In this document: positions 50,223 to 58,713 of the stretch, in pieces
Layout: each line of letters begins with the position of its first letter
Numbering within the stretch: position 1 is the first letter of the stretch
Source: Endozoicomonas sp. NE40
Lineage (GTDB): Bacteria; Pseudomonadota; Gammaproteobacteria; Pseudomonadales; Endozoicomonadaceae
Length of the DNA: 64,000 bases
Assembly (NCBI RefSeq): GCF_040549045.1
Contig: NZ_JBEWTB010000002.1
Location: 2,642,001 to 2,706,000, forward strand
Direction of reading: 5' to 3'
Translations under genes and position numbers: made by a program
Notes under the pieces: generated by a model
What the model saw: the letters and a program-made list of their open reading frames with translations, nothing else
Databases searched by the model: none
Told to the model about the DNA's origin: nothing

Positions 50223-51091
50223 GCGTGTTACAGCCCTGTGAAGTAGACCTGTCTGCCCTGCAGAAATGGGAGGGACGACAGCAACTGAAAACCGAGGTTA
50301 TTCATAGCAGACCGGTGGTTGCCATGGCTGCCACGCTTGATAAAGAGCTGTTTTCTTCTGAACAGGGTGCCTGTCTGGCGCCTTTGTGGCACTGGCTTTA
50401 TTTTCTGCCCGAAACACCCAGCGCAGGTCTTGCAGAAGATGGACATCCGGTGTTGGGAGGCTTCCTTCCGCCAGTACCTCTATCCCGTCGTATGTGGGCG
50501 GGAGGAAGGCTCGAAATTGGCTCACCCTTGAGGATTGGGGAATCGGTTGAGCGGCTGTCTGAAATTCGCAGTGTCCGCTATAAGGAAGGACGTTCCGGAC
50601 CTCTGGTCTTTGTCGAGGTGCATCATCACTTTGAGGGTGAGCATGGCGGCAGTATGCGGGAAGAACACGACATTGTTTACCGACAGCCTGTCAAACCGGG
50701 TACACCCGGTACAGCCCCTGCCGCTCAACAGCCTGATCTTCAGGCTCAGTGGTCAGTTACAGTAACCCCTGACCCAAAGCTGCTGTTTCGGTATTCAGCC
50801 CTGACATTTAATACACATCGTATTCATTATGACCGGAGTTACTGCAATAATGTCGAGGGCTATTCGGGGCTGGTTGTTCATGGCCCTTTACTGGCGACGT
50901 TACTGTTAGTAGAAGCAGGCAGGGCGATTCCTGATATTAAGGTTTTGTCGTTTTCTTTTCGTGCTGTCAGTCCCATTCTGGACATTAACGACTTTACCGT
51001 GAACGGTCGCCGTGATGGTCATACCCTGAGCCTGTGGATAGCGAATCACCGTGGTGAGCTGGCCATGCAGGCAGAGGCTCGAATACGGTAA
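50219..51091 (+). CDS. MaoC/HTD2-type hydratase, probably itaconyl-CoA hydratase
   Basis: A 290-residue double-hotdog dehydratase of the HTD2/mesaconyl-CoA hydratase type. The hydratase 2 motif is in the second half: YSALTFNTHRIHYDRSY, followed by GYSGLVVHGPLLATLL. It should hydrate itaconyl-CoA (via mesaconyl-C4-CoA isomerisation) to citramalyl-CoA, the step before the lyase. The first half contains the non-catalytic hotdog (GGFLPPVPLSRRMWAGGRLEI). Confidence 0.82.
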   Translation: MSVLQPCEVDLSALQKWEGRQQLKTEVIHSRPVVAMAATLDKELFSSEQGACLAPLWHWLYFLPETPSAGLAEDGHPVLGGFLPPVPLSRRMWAGGRLEIGSPLRIGESVERLSEIRSVRYKEGRSGPLVFVEVHHHFEGEHGGSMREEHDIVYRQPVKPGTPGTAPAAQQPDLQAQWSVTVTPDPKLLFRYSALTFNTHRIHYDRSYCNNVEGYSGLVVHGPLLATLLLVEAGRAIPDIKVLSFSFRAVSPILDINDFTVNGRRDGHTLSLWIANHRGELAMQAEARIR

Positions 51092-51135
51092 CTACCCCGC
51101 AATCCAATAACAATAACAACAAGAATGAGAAGGCG

Positions 51136-52122
51136 ATGATAAAAAGAATAATAACCGCAGCAGCTTTGATCCTTTCCACACTGGCAGCGTCTGCCTTTGC
51201 CCAGGACCCGATTGTTATCAAGTTTTCCCACGTAGTCGCGGAAAACACGCCCAAAGGCCAGATGGCAAACAAGTTTCGTGACCTGGTGCATGAACGCTTG
51301 GGAGACCGGGTAAAAGTTGAGGTCTATCCCAACTCCCAGCTCTACGGGGACAACAAAGTACTGGAAGCCATGCTGCTGGGTGATGTCCAGATGGGGGCTT
51401 TGTCGCTGTCCAAGTTCAAGCGTTATACCAAGAAGCTTCAGGTCTTTGACTTGCCCTTCCTGCTGGAAGACCTTGATGCGGTTTATCGTTTTGAAAACAG
51501 TGATACCGGTAAAAATCTGCTTCGCTCCATGGAGCGTCGCGGCATTTTAGGTCTTGGTTACCTGCACAGCGGCATGAAACAGTTTTCTGCCAATAAGCCG
51601 CTGCGGGTTCCTGAAGACGCTGCTGGTCTGAAGTTCCGGATTATGTCGTCTGATGTGCTGGCATCACAGATGCATGCCCTGAACGCCACCCCTCTCAAAA
51701 AGCCCTTCTCGGAAGTGTTCACCCTGTTACAGACCAAGGCGATTGATGGGCAGGAAAATTCCTGGTCCAACATTTACTCCAAGAAATTCTATGAAACCCA
51801 GGAATACATTACCCAGACCGACCACGGCATTATCAACTATATGATCGTGACTTCGGATGAGTTCTGGAAAGGGCTGCCAGCCGACCTTCGGGGTGAGCTG
51901 CAAAAAGCCATTGATGAATCCATTGATTTCGGTAATGCCGTTGCTAAGGAAAAGGCGACATCCGACCGTGTGGCTGTAGAGCAATCAGGACGGAGCAAGG
52001 TACTTGATTTAACACCCGAAGAGCGCAAACAGTGGGTTGAAGCGATGAGACCTGTCTGGAAAGAGTTTGAGCGTGATATTGGTAAGGATGTGATTGAAGC
52101 GGCCTTAAAGTCCAACGGATAA
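51136..52122 (+). CDS. dctP: TRAP transporter solute-binding protein DctP
   Basis: A 328-residue periplasmic binding protein with a signal peptide (MIKRIITAAALILSTLAASA, cleaved before QDPIVIK). DctP-family features are IKFSHVVAENTPKGQMANKF, YPNSQLYGDNKVLEAMLLGDVQMGA and the carboxylate-clamping Arg in AGLKFRIMSSDVLASQM. It should capture a C4-C5 dicarboxylate, here probably itaconate, for the DctQM permease encoded next. Confidence 0.92.
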   Translation: MIKRIITAAALILSTLAASAFAQDPIVIKFSHVVAENTPKGQMANKFRDLVHERLGDRVKVEVYPNSQLYGDNKVLEAMLLGDVQMGALSLSKFKRYTKKLQVFDLPFLLEDLDAVYRFENSDTGKNLLRSMERRGILGLGYLHSGMKQFSANKPLRVPEDAAGLKFRIMSSDVLASQMHALNATPLKKPFSEVFTLLQTKAIDGQENSWSNIYSKKFYETQEYITQTDHGIINYMIVTSDEFWKGLPADLRGELQKAIDESIDFGNAVAKEKATSDRVAVEQSGRSKVLDLTPEERKQWVEAMRPVWKEFERDIGKDVIEAALKSNG

Positions 52123-52375
52123 ACGTCAGTCACGGGTCAGGGCAGGTACCCTGACCTCCTTTTCAGGCTGGAGGTGTTATGGCCACATCAAAGCTCATAT
52201 CAAAACTAGAGCGATTCGAAGAAAACTGCATCTGTCTGCTGTTTGTCAGTATGGCAGGTTTAACGTTTTATGAAGTACTGATGCGCTTTGCATTTAATAC
52301 CGGCCTCATGTGGGTGAGTGAACTGACCTTACATGTAGCGGCGTGGTTTGTGCTTTTTGGCGCTGCCTACGGGGT

Positions 52376-52383
52376 AAAAAAAG
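52376..52383 (+). repeat. Target-site duplication, left copy
   Basis: AAAAAAAG directly abuts the left end of the IS1-family element and is repeated exactly at 53168-53175; 8 bp is within the IS1 range. Confidence 0.9.
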
Positions 52384-52392
52384 GGTCACGCA

Positions 52393-52824
52393 TCAAACAC
52401 GTTGATACCACGTTCGTGAGATGAACTCCCCGATAACCTTATCATGCAGTTCGTCTGATCGAGAGAAACAGATCGTTCTACGTGTTAACCGCTTCAGCCG
52501 AGTGCGAAGCGTTAGGTTTGTTCTCTCGATGCTCTGGGTCAGCTTCTTACTGATAACATGGCTATCTTCCGGCAGTTCTGATCCGTAGGGCTTCCAGTCA
52601 TCTGTGCAGTAAAATTTGAACTTGTAAGGTTTGACCAGCTTTATCAGTTTCTTCAAGGTCTTTTTCGTTCTTCGACCAAAAACATGAGCGATCACCCTCT
52701 GGTAGCGAGGTTCCCACGCATAGAATAGCCAACGCTGATTCTTTTTATTGCCGACATAAGACCATTGCTCATCCATCTGGCAGATGAGCACCAGCTCTTC
52801 ATTGTCGAAGGGGAGTGATGTCAC
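52393..52824 (-). CDS. insB: IS1-family transposase, InsB part
   Basis: A 143-residue frame with the DDE catalytic domain: the first Asp in CQMDEQWSYVG, the second in YCTDDWKPYG, and the Glu region SIERTNLTLRTRLKRLTRRT followed by DELHDKVIGEF. It matches E. coli IS1 InsB block by block (WLFYAWE, HVFGRRT, HVISKKLTQ). It is made as a fusion with InsA through a -1 frameshift at 52839-52845. Confidence 0.95.
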   Translation of the reverse strand: MTSLPFDNEELVLICQMDEQWSYVGNKKNQRWLFYAWEPRYQRVIAHVFGRRTKKTLKKLIKLVKPYKFKFYCTDDWKPYGSELPEDSHVISKKLTQSIERTNLTLRTRLKRLTRRTICFSRSDELHDKVIGEFISRTWYQRV

Positions 52825-53096
52825 CTGTCGCGGGACGAGTTTTTTAAGTGGCTGATGACCGTCGTTGGACTGATGCCCAGAACGCGTCCCGTATCTCTGA
52901 CACCGGAACCATTCATGGCCATATCCACTATGCGCTCGTGAGCACCGGGCTTGTTGGCGTTGTAGACAAATTCAAGCTGGAAGCTTTGCCTGCAATTTCG
53001 ACACAGATAGCGCTGTATGCCTGAGGGCGCTTTACCATTTTTCACGACACCATCTGTGGTATCACAGTGAGCACAAACGACTTTAATAATTGCCAT
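52821..53096 (-). CDS. insA: IS1-family InsA protein
   Basis: A 91-residue DNA-binding protein with the zinc finger CAHC...CRNC (VVCAHCDTTDGVVKNGKAP, RYLCRNCRQSFQ) and a helix-turn-helix (GVRDTGRVLGISPTTVISHL). InsA alone binds the IS ends and represses; with frameshifting it becomes the N-terminus of the InsAB' transposase. Its last codons HLKNSSRDR read through the slippery site in frame 0. Confidence 0.95.
   Translation of the reverse strand: MAIIKVVCAHCDTTDGVVKNGKAPSGIQRYLCRNCRQSFQLEFVYNANKPGAHERIVDMAMNGSGVRDTGRVLGISPTTVISHLKNSSRDR
52839..52845 (-). promoter_or_regulatory. A6C programmed -1 frameshift site of the IS1-family transposase
   Basis: On the minus strand TTAAAAAACTC contains the canonical IS1 A6C run. 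Slipping back one base changes HLKNSSRDR-stop into HLKKLVPRQVTSLP and fuses InsA to InsB. Confidence 0.9.
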
Positions 53097-53167
53097 AGGA
53101 AAATCGGCAGGATAACAGCAAGTATTGGTCGTTAGATATACGAGATCAACGCATTTGATTCATGACC

Positions 53168-53175
53168 AAAAAAAG
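53168..53175 (+). repeat. Target-site duplication, right copy
   Basis: AAAAAAAG directly follows the right end of the IS1-family element and equals the left copy. Confidence 0.9.
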
Positions 53176-53593
53176 GGACTCATATTGGCGTGGACCTGCT
53201 GATCAGGCAGCTGGCTCCGGCAACCCGAAGAATAGTCAGCCTGTTTGCATTAACCGGATGTCTCGCTTACTGCGCAATGATGGTTTATGGCGCCTGGGTC
53301 TATCTGGACAAAATATACGGCATTGGTCTGGGCATGGAGGATGTGCGTCTGCCCTACTGGCTTGCCCGGAGTTTTAGTGATGATTTCGCCTGGGAAGTTT
53401 TAAAGCTTGATACTGAAGACCCAATGTTTCCTTTATGGCTTGCCCACAGCGGTTTGCTGCTTGGCTTTCTGTTAATCGGGTGGCGTTTTTTTCAGGCTTT
53501 CTGGAAACTGTTAACCGGTGAAATCGAGCAGTTTGAGTTAGCCGATGAAGCCAGGGATGCCCTGAAAGAAGTAGAAGATAAGGGGGCAGAAAA

Positions 53594-54994
53594 ATGACCA
53601 TTGCTTTTCTATTTATTGGTTTGTTTACCTTCATGCTCATAGGTATTCCCATTGCTGTGTCTCTGGGTTTGTCGAGCATGCTGACCATCTTGCTGTTTTC
53701 TCAGGACAGTCTGGCTTCAGTGGCTTTGAAGATGTTTGAAGCCTTGTCTGAGCATTACACGTTGCTGGCAATTCCTTTCTTTATTCTGTCATCCGCTTTT
53801 CTTTCAACAGGCGGGGTGGCACAGCGGATGATCAATTTTACGACAGATATTATTGGTCACGTTCGCGGTGGTCTGGCCATGGCTTCCGTGATGGCGTGTA
53901 TGATTTTTGCGGCGGTTTCTGGTTCTTCGCCTGCCACCGTGGCAGCGATTGGCAGCCTGGTGATTGTCGGTATGGTGCGTGCCGGTTATCCAAAGCCTCT
54001 GGCCGCAGGTGTAATAACCAATGCCGGAACCCTGGGCATACTCATTCCGCCGTCTATCGTCATGCTCGTTTATGCAGTGTCTACCGAAGTGTCAGCGTCC
54101 CGCATGTTTATGGCTGGATTGATTCCGGGTCTGCTGATGGGCGGCCTGTTAATGGTGGCCATTTATATCTATGCCTGTTTCAAGAAGTTGCCGTCACAAC
54201 CATTTCCGGGCGTTCGTCAGGTGATGCGCTCAGGACTGTCAGCGTCCGGCGGATTGCTGCTGATTATCCTGATTCTTGGTGCCATTTATGGCGGTGTGGC
54301 TTCACCAACAGAAGCTGCTGCCATTGCGGTGTTTTACGCCTTTTTTATTGCCGTATATTTTTATCGGGATATCGGGCCACTGAGTGGTGTGGCGTGGCGC
54401 AAAGAGAGTGAATCATTGCCAGTGGCAGCATTGCGCAATGTTCTCTTGTTGCCGGTTGTAACCGTAAAGTCTTTTGCACACCCGGAAGTTCGTAAAACGG
54501 TTCTGGATGCGGCTAAAGCCAGTATGATGCTGTTGTTTATTATTGCCAACGCCATGCTGTTTGCTCACATCCTGACCACTGAACGAATACCTCACGCGGT
54601 TGCAGAAATCATTACTGATATGGGATTGCCTGTCTGGGGCTTCCTGATTGCGGTTAATATTATTCTGCTGATTGCCGGTAATTTTATGGAGCCGTCAGCC
54701 ATTATTCTGATCATGGCACCGATTTTGTTCCCGATTGCAACTCAACTGGGAATTGATCCGATTCATCTCGGAATCATCATGGTCGTCAATATGGAGATCG
54801 GGCTGTTAACACCTCCTGTCGGACTGAACCTGTTTGTTACCGCAGGCATTACGGGTGAAAGTATCGGCTGGGTGGTCAAGGCGGTTCTGCCATGGTTGCT
54901 GCTGATGCTGGGCTTCCTCATGCTGATTACCTATATACCGCAGATTTCACTGTTTTTACCTGAACTGTTTGATCAGCTGAAAGGCTATCGATAA
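53594..54994 (+). CDS. dctM: TRAP transporter large permease DctM
   Basis: A 466-residue membrane protein of the DctM/IT superfamily with about twelve helices (FLFIGLFTFMLIGIPIAVSLGLS at the start, GVITNAGTLGILIPPSIVMLVYA, and NMEIGLLTPPVGLNLFV near the end, all family blocks). It carries substrate and Na+ across the inner membrane and needs DctQ, which is split by the insertion. Its start overlaps the dctQ stop by 4 bp (ATGA), so polar effects of the insertion on its translation are likely. Confidence 0.93.
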   Translation: MTIAFLFIGLFTFMLIGIPIAVSLGLSSMLTILLFSQDSLASVALKMFEALSEHYTLLAIPFFILSSAFLSTGGVAQRMINFTTDIIGHVRGGLAMASVMACMIFAAVSGSSPATVAAIGSLVIVGMVRAGYPKPLAAGVITNAGTLGILIPPSIVMLVYAVSTEVSASRMFMAGLIPGLLMGGLLMVAIYIYACFKKLPSQPFPGVRQVMRSGLSASGGLLLIILILGAIYGGVASPTEAAAIAVFYAFFIAVYFYRDIGPLSGVAWRKESESLPVAALRNVLLLPVVTVKSFAHPEVRKTVLDAAKASMMLLFIIANAMLFAHILTTERIPHAVAEIITDMGLPVWGFLIAVNIILLIAGNFMEPSAIILIMAPILFPIATQLGIDPIHLGIIMVVNMEIGLLTPPVGLNLFVTAGITGESIGWVVKAVLPWLLLMLGFLMLITYIPQISLFLPELFDQLKGYR

Positions 54995-55063
54995 CGTGCG
55001 AAAGTGCTTCGGCGCTTTCCTTGAAGCAATCCCTGAAACAATAAGAATAAAAAGAGACAGCGT

Positions 55064-55933
55064 ATGCATACACTACATGATGGTCTTAACTGGCGTTCAC
55101 TGTTGTTTATTCCGGCCAGCAACCGGTCGTTTGTTGAAAAAGCGGCAAGCCGTGGGGCAGATGGCATTATTCTTGATCTTGAAGACAGCATACCCCCTGA
55201 ACAAAAACACGACGTCCGGTTTGTTGTTGCAGAACACATGCTGATGCTTGCACAGCAGCAGTTGCCAGTGGTGGTTCGGATTAACAATGATTTGCGTAAT
55301 GCGGTTCGGGATCTTGAAGCGGTGGTATCTCCAAACCTTACCGCCATTATGGTTCCCAAAACGGAGTCGGCCGGTTACCTTCGACAGCTGGATACACTGA
55401 TCAGGCAACTTGAAGCAGAGCGAGGGCTGGCTCCCGGTCATATTCGCATGCTCGGGCTGATTGAAACCGCTGGCGGTATTGTTAATTTGCCTGATATTGC
55501 CAGAGCAACGCCACGTTTGTGTGCTCTGGCTCTGGGTTCTGAAGACCTGATTGCAGAGCTGGGTTGTGTTCCCACTACTGAGCGGTTGCTGGGGTATTCT
55601 GAAACTCTGCTGGTGAATGCCAAGGCTAATCATCTGCAGGCGATTGGAATTCCTGGTGCGCTGGCTAATTTTAATAATCTTGAGTTACTGAAGGAGCAAG
55701 TGCAGATTGCCCGTGAAATGGGATTTACCGGTGCGTTAGCCATTCATCCCAGACAGATTAGTCTGTTTAACGAAGGGTTTGCAGCTACCGAAGATGAAGT
55801 CAGCTGGGCAAAAACTGTCGTTGAACGCTTTGCTGCTGCACAGGCCGAGGGGATTGGGGTTATAGCCATTGATGGCCAAATGATTGATGCGCCCGTTTTA
55901 CAGAGGGCAAAGGACATACTCACTTACAGTTAA
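55064..55933 (+). CDS. CitE-like CoA ester lyase, probably citramalyl-CoA lyase
   Basis: A 289-residue HpcH/HpaI (CitE-like) aldolase. Characteristic parts are RSLLFIPASNRSFVEKAASRGADGIILDLEDSIP (split over residues 11-44, with the metal-binding LEDS), MVPKTES, GLIETAGGIVN with the metal-binding Glu, and LALGSEDLIAELG. In this operon it should cleave citramalyl-CoA to acetyl-CoA and pyruvate. A ribosome site AAGAGA precedes the ATG. Confidence 0.85.
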   Translation: MHTLHDGLNWRSLLFIPASNRSFVEKAASRGADGIILDLEDSIPPEQKHDVRFVVAEHMLMLAQQQLPVVVRINNDLRNAVRDLEAVVSPNLTAIMVPKTESAGYLRQLDTLIRQLEAERGLAPGHIRMLGLIETAGGIVNLPDIARATPRLCALALGSEDLIAELGCVPTTERLLGYSETLLVNAKANHLQAIGIPGALANFNNLELLKEQVQIAREMGFTGALAIHPRQISLFNEGFAATEDEVSWAKTVVERFAAAQAEGIGVIAIDGQMIDAPVLQRAKDILTYS

Positions 55934-55997
55934 TTTTATGGCGTTAACTCAAGCCTTAAACTCAGAAGCAGGCTGATCAGGAGGGATCAGACTGAAA

Positions 55998-56036
55998 GAT
56001 ACCTCTTCCAAACTCTGTCAGTATGGAAGAGGTATC
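55998..56036. terminator. Hairpin terminator between the lyase gene and serA
   Basis: GATACCTCTTCCA and TGGAAGAGGTATC form a perfect 13-bp stem with a 13-nt loop, between two convergent genes. U-tracts are weak. Confidence 0.7.
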
Positions 56037-56048
56037 AAGGGATACCGG

Positions 56049-57278
56049 TTAGTAAAGCACCCGACAGCGAATGGTTCCTTCAATTTCCCGCAGTTTTTCC
56101 TGCGCAATTTCACTGCGCTCCGCATCCACATCAATCACCACGTAACCGACCTGCTCGTTAGTTTGCAGGTACTGACCACTAATGTTGATGTTGTTGTCAG
56201 AAAAGACCTGGTTGACAGAGCCCAGAACGCCTGGAATGTTTTTGTGGATGTGCAGTAAACGGTGCTTGCCGGTATGGGTTGGCAGTGCTACTTCCGGGAA
56301 GTTAACAGACGACAATGTCGTACCAGTATCACTGTACTTGATAAACTTGTCGACGACTTCACCACCAATATTTTCCTGAGCTTCCTGTGTGCTGCCACCA
56401 ATGTGCGGTGTCAGAATAACGTTGTTCATACCGCGTAACTGGCTAATGAACTCATCGTTATTGGAGCGAGGTTCTTCAGGAAATACGTCGATGGCTGCCC
56501 CAAGCAGTTTGCCGTCTTCAAGAGCTGAAGCCAGTGCCTCAATATCGACTACAGTACCTCTGGAAGCATTGATAAATACACTGCCGTCCTTCATGGCTTC
56601 AAGCTGCTCTTTACCCATCATCCATTTAGTTGCAACGGTTTCCGGTACATGCAGGCTGACCACGTCAGACATTGCCAGCAGCTGGTTAAGGTCTGACACG
56701 GGTTTGGCATTACCCATGGGCAGTTTGGTGACGGTGTCGTAGAAATAGACGTCCATGCCCAGAGACTCAGCAAGAATGCTCAACTGGCTGCCAATGTTGC
56801 CATAGCCGATAATGCCCAGCTTTTTGCCACGGCTTTCGTAAGAGTTGGCAGCGCTTTTCAGCCATCCGCCACGGTGGGCCAGGGCATTCTTTTCGGGAAT
56901 CCCGCGTAGTAGCAGAATCGCTTCTGCCAGCACCAGTTCGGCCACAGAGCGGGTGTTGGAATAAGGTGCGTTGAAGACCGGGATGCCCCGGGCTGTAGCG
57001 GCCCTGAGGTCAACCTGATTAGTGCCAATACAGAAACAGCCTACTGCAATCAGTTTCCGGGCTGATTCGAAAATATCTTCCGTCAGCTGGGTTCGGGAGC
57101 GGATGCCAAGAAAGTGAGCGTCTGCTATGCGCGCTTTCAGTTCTTCCGTGGGCAGGGACTTGGTGACATAGTCAATATTGTTGTAACCGGCAGCTTCCAG
57201 CACTTCTACGGCTGAAGGGTGTACACCTTCAAGCAGAAGGAATTTGATCTTGCTCTTGTCCAGAGATGTGGATGACAT
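56049..57278 (-). CDS. serA: D-3-phosphoglycerate dehydrogenase SerA
   Basis: A 409-residue enzyme of serine synthesis, oxidising 3-phosphoglycerate with NAD+. The catalytic domains include GCFCIGTNQVDL, the Rossmann motif LGIIGYGNIGSQLSILAES, INASRGTVVD and the catalytic His in LTPHIGGSTQEAQENIG. A C-terminal ACT domain (HRLLHIHKNIPGVLGSVNQVF, ~335-405) binds serine as feedback inhibitor. Length equals the E. coli enzyme. Confidence 0.97.
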   Translation of the reverse strand: MSSTSLDKSKIKFLLLEGVHPSAVEVLEAAGYNNIDYVTKSLPTEELKARIADAHFLGIRSRTQLTEDIFESARKLIAVGCFCIGTNQVDLRAATARGIPVFNAPYSNTRSVAELVLAEAILLLRGIPEKNALAHRGGWLKSAANSYESRGKKLGIIGYGNIGSQLSILAESLGMDVYFYDTVTKLPMGNAKPVSDLNQLLAMSDVVSLHVPETVATKWMMGKEQLEAMKDGSVFINASRGTVVDIEALASALEDGKLLGAAIDVFPEEPRSNNDEFISQLRGMNNVILTPHIGGSTQEAQENIGGEVVDKFIKYSDTGTTLSSVNFPEVALPTHTGKHRLLHIHKNIPGVLGSVNQVFSDNNINISGQYLQTNEQVGYVVIDVDAERSEIAQEKLREIEGTIRCRVLY

Positions 57279-57570
57279 AGTGTTCGCTCAGTTGTTTTAT
57301 TCTATGGCTCCGTCGGCACAGGCGCTGGTTTTAATGGGGGGCCGTGCATCCGGTTCAGGGCATAATAGCTGGAGTCCGTGCCAGCAGCCTGATGAGAATG
57401 TATTTATGGTTGTCCGGGCAGAAAATGATACCACAGCGACAGCCGGAAGCTGCCGTTTTTGCTTATGATTTCAAGGATCAGCTGTCGCTTTGTGGTTTTG
57501 CTAATTATGAATTTACTACTTAAGGAGGCTTAAACCTGTGGGCAGGAAAGGTTAACATACCCCGCAGGAC

Positions 57571-57831
57571 TTAAATGCCGATACTGGACAGGGTGGTCAT
57601 CACCTGCCTGATAGCCTGGGATAGTGCAGGATGTGCTTCGCTGAAGCGTATGGCCTCCTGTTCCAGCTGTTCGTTGTACTCCTGCAGTGGAATGTCACCT
57701 TCTGCCTGCGCCAGAGCAATCTGGATTTCGTCGGTGATCTGTTTCAGGGAACCAGCCGTGCAATCATCAACAGGCTGACCTTCCAGCAAGTCGTGCAGAT
57801 CCTGGATATTGAGATGGAGTTCTTCTGACAT
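57571..57831 (-). CDS. DUF4404-family small protein
   Basis: An 86-residue acidic helical protein resembling DUF4404 (an N-terminal LHDLLEGQPV segment and a C-terminal FSEAHPALSQAIRQVMTTLSSIGI). A ribosome site GAGGAG lies just upstream of the start. Function unknown; the family is common beside housekeeping genes of gammaproteobacteria. The gap of ~290 bp to serA shows nothing else. Confidence 0.7.
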   Translation of the reverse strand: MSEELHLNIQDLHDLLEGQPVDDCTAGSLKQITDEIQIALAQAEGDIPLQEYNEQLEQEAIRFSEAHPALSQAIRQVMTTLSSIGI

Positions 57832-57954
57832 GGTTCTCTCCTCCGGCTTGGAAGCCTGATGGAATGATTCAGGGCCGATGGTTATCTTGTTGGGCTCCGG
57901 ACTGCCGGGAACGTATCGGCCACATTATAATGATAAGATAAAAGGGAAGCCTAG

Positions 57955-58623
57955 ATGAAGTACAGGCACCGCTGGCTTAGTGGCGACCGCATTGATCTTC
58001 CAACGGGTAAAATTGTCTGCGTTGGCAGAAACTATGCCGAACACGCTGAAGAACTGAACAACCCGCTGCCGGATGATCCGGTGTTGTTTATTAAACCAAC
58101 AAGCTCTGTCGTACACCTGGAGCTGCCGTTTAAAATTCCCCGGAACCGGGGCGACGTGCATTTTGAAACAGAGATTGCCCTGCTGATTGATAAACCTCTC
58201 TGCAATGCCAGTGAGCATGAAGCGACCGATGCTATCAAGGCGTTAGGGCTGGCTCTGGACCTGACCCTGAGAGACCTGCAGGCGAAAATGAAAAGCCGGG
58301 GACTGCCCTGGGAGGTAGCCAAGGCTTTTGATGGCAGCTGCCCGGTTTCATCGTTTGTCGCGAAAGAACATCTGCCTGATCTGGAAAACATAGCCTTCAG
58401 TCTGAAAATAAATGGTGAAGTCCGGCAGCAGGACACCAGCGCTAATATGCTGACGTCTATTCCGGGGCTGCTGAGTTACATCAGCCGGCATTTCACTCTG
58501 GAACCCGGGGATATTGTGCTTTCCGGTACCCCTAAAGGGGTGGCACCGCTGTATGCCGGTGATCGTCTGGAACTGGCAATAGCGGATGTCTTCTCTGTCG
58601 AAACCTCGTGCCGGGCACCCTAA
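57955..58623 (+). CDS. Fumarylacetoacetate hydrolase family protein (FAHD1/YcgM-like)
   Basis: A 222-residue single-domain FAH protein. Diagnostic blocks are VCVGRNYAEHAEEL, PVLFIKPTSSVV, VHFETEIALLI (metal-binding Glu residues) and DIVLSGTPKGVAPLYAGD. Relatives are acylpyruvate hydrolases or oxaloacetate decarboxylases. The ATG follows AGGGAAG. It stands alone or with the next gene. Confidence 0.9.
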   Translation: MKYRHRWLSGDRIDLPTGKIVCVGRNYAEHAEELNNPLPDDPVLFIKPTSSVVHLELPFKIPRNRGDVHFETEIALLIDKPLCNASEHEATDAIKALGLALDLTLRDLQAKMKSRGLPWEVAKAFDGSCPVSSFVAKEHLPDLENIAFSLKINGEVRQQDTSANMLTSIPGLLSYISRHFTLEPGDIVLSGTPKGVAPLYAGDRLELAIADVFSVETSCRAP

Positions 58624-58643
58624 AGATCTGGCTGTGGTGCCAG

Positions 58644-58687
58644 ATAGTTAAATAGGTAGTTAATAGCTAGTTAATAGATAGTTGGAT
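58644..58687. repeat. Short direct repeats before the receiver-domain gene
   Basis: GTAGTTAATAG, CTAGTTAATAG and ATAGTTGGATA follow each other every 11 bp, preceded by a related ATAGTTAAATAG. The cluster ends ~27 bp before the next gene and could be a multi-site operator or simple slippage product. Confidence 0.6.
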
Positions 58688-58713
58688 AAGTATTTTCAGG
58701 AAAGGGCTATCCA

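Larger units (their letters stand above)
52384..53167 (-). mobile_element. Complete IS1-family insertion sequence, 784 bp
   Basis: The element is bounded by imperfect 23-bp terminal inverted repeats beginning GGTCA (left GGTCACGCATCAAAC..., right, inverted, GGTCATGAATCAAAT...; 19 of 23 match) and flanked by 8-bp duplications. Both transposase frames lie on the minus strand, with the A6C slippery run between them. Size, end sequence GGT, duplication length and coding organisation all fit family IS1 (768 bp in E. coli). It looks intact and recently inserted, since the duplications are perfect. Confidence 0.95.
52179..53597 (+). pseudogene. dctQ: TRAP transporter small permease DctQ, interrupted by an IS1-family element
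   Basis: The 5' part (52179-52383: SKLISKLERFEENCICLLF, RFAFNTGLMWVSELTLHVAAWFVLFGAAYGVKKG) and 3' part (53176-53597: THIGVDLLIRQLAPATRRIV..., LLGFLLIGWRFFQAFWKLLTG) are separated by an insertion sequence at 52384-53167. Joining them after removing the element and one 8-bp duplication gives 627 nt, an uninterrupted 208-residue DctQ reading VKKGTHIGVD across the junction. As it stands the gene makes only a truncated N-terminal fragment ending VDTTFVR; a GTG at 53190 could allow internal restart of the second half. Loss of DctQ should disable the TRAP transporter. Confidence 0.95.

Noticed and set aside
53162..53377. Small open frame starting at the right end of the IS element
   Set aside because: It starts inside the IS terminal repeat and reads dctQ out of frame; it is created by the insertion.
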